Below are positions 6,600-11,550 of a stretch of DNA of 11,550 nt, in pieces (position 1 is the stretch's first letter; each line of letters opens with the position of its first letter). The DNA is from JAEUMW01 sp039807745 (lineage in GTDB: Bacteria; Pseudomonadota; Gammaproteobacteria; Burkholderiales; JAEUMW01). The position numbers were made by a program, and so were the translations under genes. Below the pieces are notes generated by a model. The model saw nothing but the letters and a program-made list of their open reading frames with translations. It did not search any database and was not told the origin of the DNA. Location: the NCBI GenBank assembly GCA_039807745.1, contig JBDHRV010000116.1, positions 1-11,550 of the forward strand, in the 5' to 3' direction.

Positions 6600-6615
6600 G
6601 CGACCTGGCGGTCGC
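6600..6615 (+). terminator. hairpin after the lipoprotein gene (possible terminator)
   Basis: GCGACC, loop TGGC, GGTCGC forms a perfect 6-bp stem, 37 nt after the lipoprotein stop. A smaller stem, GGATC-CTC-GATCC, lies at 6575-6587. Only CTT follows the larger stem, not a T-run, so termination would be weak or factor-dependent. Together they suggest that the macroglobulin gene may be a separate unit. Confidence 0.35.
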
Positions 6616-6644
6616 TTGGCGCGTGGTCGCCTCCATGATAGCGT
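6616..6644 (+). promoter_or_regulatory. weak candidate promoter for the macroglobulin gene
   Basis: TTGGCG at 6616-6621 and TAGCGT at 6639-6644 are 17 nt apart and would start transcription about 20 nt before ATG 6674. The -35 matches four of six positions and the -10 three of six. This is only a positional guess. Confidence 0.22.
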
Positions 6645-6673
6645 AGCCCGCGCCCGCTTCCTCTGCCCGTGTC

Positions 6674-9600
6674 ATGCCAATTTTTCGCCTCGCAGTCGCT
6701 GTTCTGTCGTGCCTGTTCGCTGCCTTCGCCCATGCCGATCCGCCCCGGGTCGAGGCTTTCGCGCCGCAGGGCACGGCCAAGCGCGTACACCAGGCGAGCG
6801 CGCGCTTCTCGGTGCCGATGGTGCCGTTCGGCGAGCCGCGCCTGTCCGACCCGTTCGACGTGAGCTGTGCCGCGAAGGGGACGGGGCGCTGGATCGACGA
6901 CCGCAACTGGGCCTACGACTTCGGACGCGAACTGCCGGCGGGGCTGCGCTGCACCTTCACGCTGAAGGATGGTCTCGCCGATGTGGCGGGGCAGCCCGTC
7001 ACCGCGGCGAGCTTCGCGTTCTCGACCGGCGGGCCCGCGGTGATCGGCTCGGTGCCCTACGAGGGTGCTCGTGCGATCGACGAAGAGCAGGCGTTCGTGC
7101 TCGCGCTGGATGCTCCCGCGCAGGATCAGAGCGTCGCCGAGCATGCGTGGTGCGATGTCGCGGGCATCGGCGAGCGGATCGCCGTCAAGCTGGTCGAGGC
7201 AGCCGAGCGCGCCATGGTGCTGGAAGCGAACCGGGGATTCGTGGAATCGCATCTGCGCCGGACCTATCGCCCCGGCGGTCGCGCGTATCGCAAGCGCGAC
7301 TGGACCGCGGCCCTGAACGCGGCTGCGCTGCCGATCGCCGTCGTGGCGTGCCAGCGCCGCCTGCCGAACGACGCGCAGGTGCGGCTGGTATGGGGGCGGG
7401 GCATCGCGGCAGCAAGCGGGATCGCGACGACCCGCGATCAGACGCTCGCGTTCCGCACGCGCGCTGCGTTCCGCGCCCGGCTCAGCTGCACCCGAGCATC
7501 CAAACAGGCACAGTGCATCCCGGTGCTGCCGATCGCGCTCACCTTCAACGCCCCGGTCGCCCGTGCCGAAGTCGAGAAGGCGGTGTTGCGCGGTGCCGAC
7601 GGCCAGACCTACGCCGCGACGGTCGATCGGGACGCGAGCTTCGTACAGCGCATCACCTTCGACGGTCCGTTTCCCGAGAAGTCGGTCTTCAAACTCGAGC
7701 TGCCGCCCGCGCTGCGAGACGATGCGGGCCGCACCCTCGTGAACGCCGCGAGCTTTCCACTCACGGTGAAGACCGACGAGAACCCGCCGCTCGCCAAATT
7801 CGCGGCCCGTTTCGGCATCGTCGAAGCGCATGCCGGCGCGGCGCTGCCGGTGACGGTGCGCAACATCGCGACGCCGAACGCCGAGGGCGCGCCGGCAATG
7901 AATGGCCGCGTGCTCCGAGTCGATGCCGCGGCACCGGCTGCGGTCGCGGACTGGTTGCGCAGGCTGAATACGCTCGAGCACAGCGAATGGCGATACGACC
8001 CGAAGACGCGCACCAACGTGCCGGTGCGGCGCGTGGGCGAGCGCTCGATCTTCGGCCCCGGCGACAAGCCCGCGGCGTTTCGGGTGCCGGTCCCCGGCAG
8101 CGCGAAGAGCATGGAGGTCGTCGGCATTCCCTTGCAGCGCCCCGGCTTCTACGTCGTCGAGGTCGCGAGCCCGCGGCTCGGCGCGGCGCTGCTCGGCAAG
8201 CCCCAGCCGTACTACGCTCAGGCCGCGGCGCTGGTGACCAACCTCGCCGTACATTTGAAGCTCGGGCGCGAGTCCTCGCTGGTGTGGGTCACGCGACTCG
8301 ACCGCGGGCTGCCGGTGCCGGGCGCGGAGGTCACGGTCGCCGACTGCAAGGGACGCAGTCATTTCAGCGGCCGGACGAACACCGAAGGGCTCGTGCGCAT
8401 CCCGAAGGCGCTGCCGCGACGCGACACGCTGCCCGACTGCACCGCGACCGGCGACAAGCAGTATCTCGTCACCGCGAAGCTCGGTGACGATGTCGGCTTC
8501 GCGCTCTCGAGCTGGAACGAAGGTATCACGCCGTGGCGCTTCAACCTCCAGACCGGAGGATGGGACGGACCGTATCTCGCGAGCACCGTGCTCGACCGGA
8601 CGCTGCTGCGCGCGGGTGAGACCGTGCACATGAAACACTTCGTCCGCCGCCACTCCGAACGCGGCGTCGAATACGTGCGCCCCGACGCGCTCGCCGACCG
8701 GATCGTGATCCGCCACGGCGGCAGCGACGATCGTTTCGAGCTGCCCGTGCAGTGGGATGCGCGCGGCATCGCCGAGTCGACGTGGGCGATTCCGAAAGAG
8801 GCGAAGCAGGGCACCTACACGGTGTCGGTGCTCGACCGGCTGGATGCTTCCGCGAAGGACGCCCCGCGCGAGCGCGAGGCCGGCGGTTTTCGCGTCGAGG
8901 CGTTCCGCGTGCCGACGATGAAGGCGGTGCTGGTGCCGCCCAAGACGCCGCTCGTGCGAGCGCAGAATGCCACCGTCGACGCGCAGGTGAGCTACCTCGC
9001 GGGTGGCACCGCGGCGCTCTTGCCGGTGCGGTTGCGCGGGCTGGTGGAGCCGAAGAGCGTGCGCTTTGCCGACTTCGAGGGGTTCGCGATCGCCAACGGC
9101 GACGTGCAGCAGGGCGTCGAGGCGCAAGGCGAATACTACGCGGAGGAGGACGAGGCGCCGGAGCCCGAGGTACCTCTGTCCGACGGCCAGCGTCTCATCC
9201 CGGCGCGTGCCTATACGCTCGACAAGGCGGGCGGCGGTCGCTTCACGCTCGACGGCCTGCCGCAGTACGACACGCCACAAGTCCTGATCGCAGAGCTCGA
9301 ATACCCCGATGCGAATGGCGAGCGCCTCACCGCATCGACGGCGATCCCGCTCTGGCCGGCGCGCGTGCTGCCTGGGCTCAAGCTCGACGACTGGGCCGCA
9401 ACGCGCGACAAGCTCGTGTTCGACGCGCTCGCGGTCGATGTGCACGGCAAGCCGGTCGCGGGCCAGACGATCCGCGTCGATCTGCTGACACGCCGCTATT
9501 TCACGCACCGCAAGCGCCTGGTGGGCGGCTTCTACGCTTACGACAACGTCGTCGACGTGAAGCGCGTCGGCACCGTCTGCGAGGGGAAGACGGACCGCGC

Positions 9601-11550
9601 CGGGCGGCTGCATTGCGAGGTGAAGCCAGCCCATTCCGGCAACGTCGTGCTGCGTGCGGAAGTGAAGGACGACGCCGGCAACGTCGCCTTCGCGAATCGC
9701 GATGCGTGGGTGGCGGGCAAGGACGAGTGGTGGTTCGACCAGAAGGACGGCGATCGCATGGACGTGCTGCCCGAGCGCAAGCGCTACGAGCCGGGAGAGG
9801 CGGCGCGCCTGCAGGTGCGCATGCCGTTTCGCGAGGCGACCGCGCTCGTCACGGTCGAGCGGGAAGGGGTGCTCGACGGCTTTGTCACGCGGCTCGATGG
9901 AAAATCGCCCGTGGTCGACGTCCCCGTCAAGGAGGCGCATGCGCCGAACATCTACGTCTCCGTGCTCGCCGTGCGCGGCCGCGTCGACGACATCCAGCCC
10001 ACCGCCATGGTCGATCTCGGCAAGCCGGCGTTCCGCCTCGGCATCGCGGAGCTCGGTGTCGGATACCACGCGCATGAGATCAAGGTGATCGTGCAACCGG
10101 AGCGCGAGGTCTATCGCGTGCGCGACAGGGCGCTCGTGACGGTGCGCGCGTCACGGGCCGACGGCGGCAAGCTCCCCGCCGGCGCCGAGATCGCCCTGGC
10201 TGCGGTCGACGAGGGATTGCTCTCGCTCGCGCCGAACCAGAGCTGGAACCTGCTGGATGCGATGATGCGCAAGCGCGGCATCGAGGTGGAGACCGCCACT
10301 GCGCAGATGGAAGTGATCGGCAAGCGCCACTATGGCCGCAAGGCGCTGCCGGCGGGGGGCGGCGGCGGGCGCATGAACGTGCGCGAGTTGTTCGAGACGC
10401 TGCTCGTGTGGCGCGGACGGGTTGCGCTCGACGAGCGCGGCGAGGCGCGGGTCGAGATACCGCTCAACGATTCGCTCACGAGCTTTCGCATCGTGGCCAT
10501 CGCCGACGCGGACGCGGGGCTTTTCGGCACCGGCGAAGCGAGCATCCGCACGACGCAGGACGTGATGCTGATCTCGGGACTGCCGCCGCTCGCGCGGGAC
10601 GGCGATCGGGTGACGAGCGCGTTCACGGTGCGCAACGCAACGGACAAGCCTCTGTCGCTCGAGGTAACGCCGACCGTGCGCGGATTCGATGCAGCCGGCA
10701 GCGTGCTCGCCGCACCGAAGTTCGATGCGCAGCGGGCGAAACTCGGACCGGGCGAGGCGAGAGAGCTCGCCTGGGATCTCGCGGTGCCCGCCGGCGCAGC
10801 GCGGCTCGAGTGGCAGACGACCGCGGTGGATCCGCGCGCAACCGGAGTCCGGGATGCCATCCGGATCGAGCAGCAGGTCGTGCCCGCGGTGCCGGTGACG
10901 ACGCTGCAAGGCACGATCGCGCAGCTCGCGCCGAGCCTGCGCATGCCGATCGAGGCGCCGCGAGACGCGCTGCCCGGACGCGGTGGCGTGCAAGCGACAC
11001 TCTCGCCGCGCATCGCGGGCGACCTGCCGGGCGTGCGCGAGTATATGAGCGCCTTTCCGTACACCTGCCTCGAGCAGCGCGCGTCGCAGGCGATCGCACT
11101 GCGCGATGCGACGCGCTGGCAACAGGTGACGGACGCTCTGCCGTCGCACCTCGATGGTGACGGCCTGGTCATGTATTTCAGCGGGATGGGGCGGGGGAGC
11201 GACGTGCTGACGGCCTATCTGCTCTCGATCGCGCAGGAGGCGGACAGGACGCTGCCCGAAGCGGCGCGCGAGCGGATGCTCGACGGCTTGCTGGCGTTCG
11301 TCTCGGGTCGGTTGCAGCGGCCGTCCGAGATCGGCGCCGCGGACCTCGCGCTGCGCAAGCTGGCGGCGATCGAGGCGCTGTCGCGCTATCGGAAGGATCT
11401 GTCGCCGCGACTGCTCGACGCGATCACGGTCGAGCCGAACCTCTGGCCAACGTCTTCGCTGCTCGACTGGATCTCCCTGCTGACGCGGATGCAAGGGGTG
11501 CCGGAGCGCGAACAACGGCTCGCGGAGGCGCGGCGCATCCTGCGTTCGCG
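6674..11550 (+). CDS. bacterial alpha-2-macroglobulin family protein, thioester type (3' end outside window)
   Basis: A periplasmic protease-trapping protein; 1625 residues are visible and the frame is still open at the window edge. Seen: an N-terminal signal sequence with likely cleavage after AHA (19-21); Cys13 in VLSC is a poor lipobox. Many macroglobulin-like beta-domains follow. The MG2 segment LLRAGETVHMKHFVRR is near 645-660, an acidic loop (820-832) interrupts the middle, and VDEGLLSL precedes the candidate bait region. The A2M core ELFETLLVWRGRVALDERG, PLNDSLTSFRIVA starts near 1237. The thioester motif FPYTCLEQ is at 1461-1468, with Cys1465 and Gln1468 intact, then the start of the helical thioester domain. 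The C-terminal domains should lie downstream. ATG 6674 is the first start codon after an in-frame TAG (6644-6646), so the start is firm even though no Shine-Dalgarno is visible. E. coli yfhM (ECAM) is next to pbpC, so a PBP1C gene may follow here. Confidence 0.9.
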   Translation, partial: MPIFRLAVAVLSCLFAAFAHADPPRVEAFAPQGTAKRVHQASARFSVPMVPFGEPRLSDPFDVSCAAKGTGRWIDDRNWAYDFGRELPAGLRCTFTLKDGLADVAGQPVTAASFAFSTGGPAVIGSVPYEGARAIDEEQAFVLALDAPAQDQSVAEHAWCDVAGIGERIAVKLVEAAERAMVLEANRGFVESHLRRTYRPGGRAYRKRDWTAALNAAALPIAVVACQRRLPNDAQVRLVWGRGIAAASGIATTRDQTLAFRTRAAFRARLSCTRASKQAQCIPVLPIALTFNAPVARAEVEKAVLRGADGQTYAATVDRDASFVQRITFDGPFPEKSVFKLELPPALRDDAGRTLVNAASFPLTVKTDENPPLAKFAARFGIVEAHAGAALPVTVRNIATPNAEGAPAMNGRVLRVDAAAPAAVADWLRRLNTLEHSEWRYDPKTRTNVPVRRVGERSIFGPGDKPAAFRVPVPGSAKSMEVVGIPLQRPGFYVVEVASPRLGAALLGKPQPYYAQAAALVTNLAVHLKLGRESSLVWVTRLDRGLPVPGAEVTVADCKGRSHFSGRTNTEGLVRIPKALPRRDTLPDCTATGDKQYLVTAKLGDDVGFALSSWNEGITPWRFNLQTGGWDGPYLASTVLDRTLLRAGETVHMKHFVRRHSERGVEYVRPDALADRIVIRHGGSDDRFELPVQWDARGIAESTWAIPKEAKQGTYTVSVLDRLDASAKDAPREREAGGFRVEAFRVPTMKAVLVPPKTPLVRAQNATVDAQVSYLAGGTAALLPVRLRGLVEPKSVRFADFEGFAIANGDVQQGVEAQGEYYAEEDEAPEPEVPLSDGQRLIPARAYTLDKAGGGRFTLDGLPQYDTPQVLIAELEYPDANGERLTASTAIPLWPARVLPGLKLDDWAATRDKLVFDALAVDVHGKPVAGQTIRVDLLTRRYFTHRKRLVGGFYAYDNVVDVKRVGTVCEGKTDRAGRLHCEVKPAHSGNVVLRAEVKDDAGNVAFANRDAWVAGKDEWWFDQKDGDRMDVLPERKRYEPGEAARLQVRMPFREATALVTVEREGVLDGFVTRLDGKSPVVDVPVKEAHAPNIYVSVLAVRGRVDDIQPTAMVDLGKPAFRLGIAELGVGYHAHEIKVIVQPEREVYRVRDRALVTVRASRADGGKLPAGAEIALAAVDEGLLSLAPNQSWNLLDAMMRKRGIEVETATAQMEVIGKRHYGRKALPAGGGGGRMNVRELFETLLVWRGRVALDERGEARVEIPLNDSLTSFRIVAIADADAGLFGTGEASIRTTQDVMLISGLPPLARDGDRVTSAFTVRNATDKPLSLEVTPTVRGFDAAGSVLAAPKFDAQRAKLGPGEARELAWDLAVPAGAARLEWQTTAVDPRATGVRDAIRIEQQVVPAVPVTTLQGTIAQLAPSLRMPIEAPRDALPGRGGVQATLSPRIAGDLPGVREYMSAFPYTCLEQRASQAIALRDATRWQQVTDALPSHLDGDGLVMYFSGMGRGSDVLTAYLLSIAQEADRTLPEAARERMLDGLLAFVSGRLQRPSEIGAADLALRKLAAIEALSRYRKDLSPRLLDAITVEPNLWPTSSLLDWISLLTRMQGVPEREQRLAEARRILRS
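10281..10372 (+). other. candidate bait region of the macroglobulin
   Basis: Codons about 1203-1233 encode a stretch with RKR, GKRHYGRK and a run of five glycines, sitting between the VDEGLLSL domain and the A2M core domain. This is where bacterial macroglobulins carry the protease-cleavable bait loop. The density of Lys and Arg would suit trypsin-like proteases. Boundaries are estimated by eye. Confidence 0.5.

Noticed and set aside
6710..6715. Lipoprotein reading of the macroglobulin N-terminus (Cys13 in VLSC)
   Set aside because: Leu at the -2 position fits the lipobox poorly, the hydrophobic core continues past the Cys, and a good type I cleavage site (AHA, then Asp) follows. E. coli ECAM is a lipoprotein, so the point is not fully closed.
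6421..8487. A long plus-strand frame of 688 codons overlapping the macroglobulin
   Set aside because: Its composition is Arg/Ala-rich and low in complexity, and it is out of phase with the macroglobulin, whose domains are continuous across the same stretch.
5984..10096. A 1370-codon open frame on the minus strand across the lipoprotein and macroglobulin genes
   Set aside because: It is antisense to clear coding sequence with signal peptide and A2M motifs. Its translation is rich in Arg, His and Ala with no recognisable domain, as expected for the complement of GC-rich codons.
10151..11515. A 454-codon minus-strand frame at the right end
   Set aside because: Antisense to the A2M core and thioester region. 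The product is Arg/His-rich without motifs.

Overview
The window is GC-rich and densely coding. It shows an outer-membrane beta-barrel with a C-terminal Phe, a lipobox lipoprotein and three other exported proteins, so it comes from a Gram-negative bacterium. The third-position G/C codon bias and the mix of families suggest a beta- or gammaproteobacterium. No ribosomal or other marker gene is present, so the lineage is inference only. There are no tRNA or rRNA genes, CRISPR arrays, insertion sequences or long repeats. It looks like ordinary chromosome.

Layout: (1) 131-1876 (+) encodes a flavoprotein disulfide/persulfide reductase fused to a rhodanese domain (CoADR-RHD type) with both catalytic cysteines in place. 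(2) It converges on a minus-strand pair: a cyclopropane-fatty-acid-synthase-family methyltransferase (1898-2779) and, upstream of it, a Met/His-rich outer-membrane beta-barrel (2881-3957). (3) A 314-bp divergent intergenic region (3958-4271) holds a consensus -10 box for the genes to its right and several short inverted repeats. (4) 4272-6029 and 6041-6562 (+) form a tight two-gene operon: a secreted PQQ-like beta-propeller and a small lipoprotein with a Pro/Ala linker and a four-cysteine domain. (5) 6674 to the right edge (+) is a very large open gene, cut by the window end, for a bacterial alpha-2-macroglobulin with an intact CLEQ thioester motif.

Five of the six products act in or on the envelope: membrane-lipid modification, an outer-membrane barrel, a periplasmic propeller, a lipoprotein and a periplasmic protease trap. 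The first gene is cytosolic sulfur or thiol redox metabolism. Only the propeller/lipoprotein pair is convincingly co-transcribed; a link between the other genes is not shown. That pair is the best candidate for something undescribed, because neither protein can be given a function from sequence. Other points of interest are a Gln in place of the usual bicarbonate-binding His in the CFA-type enzyme, the metal-ligand-rich barrel, and the basic, glycine-rich candidate bait region of the macroglobulin.
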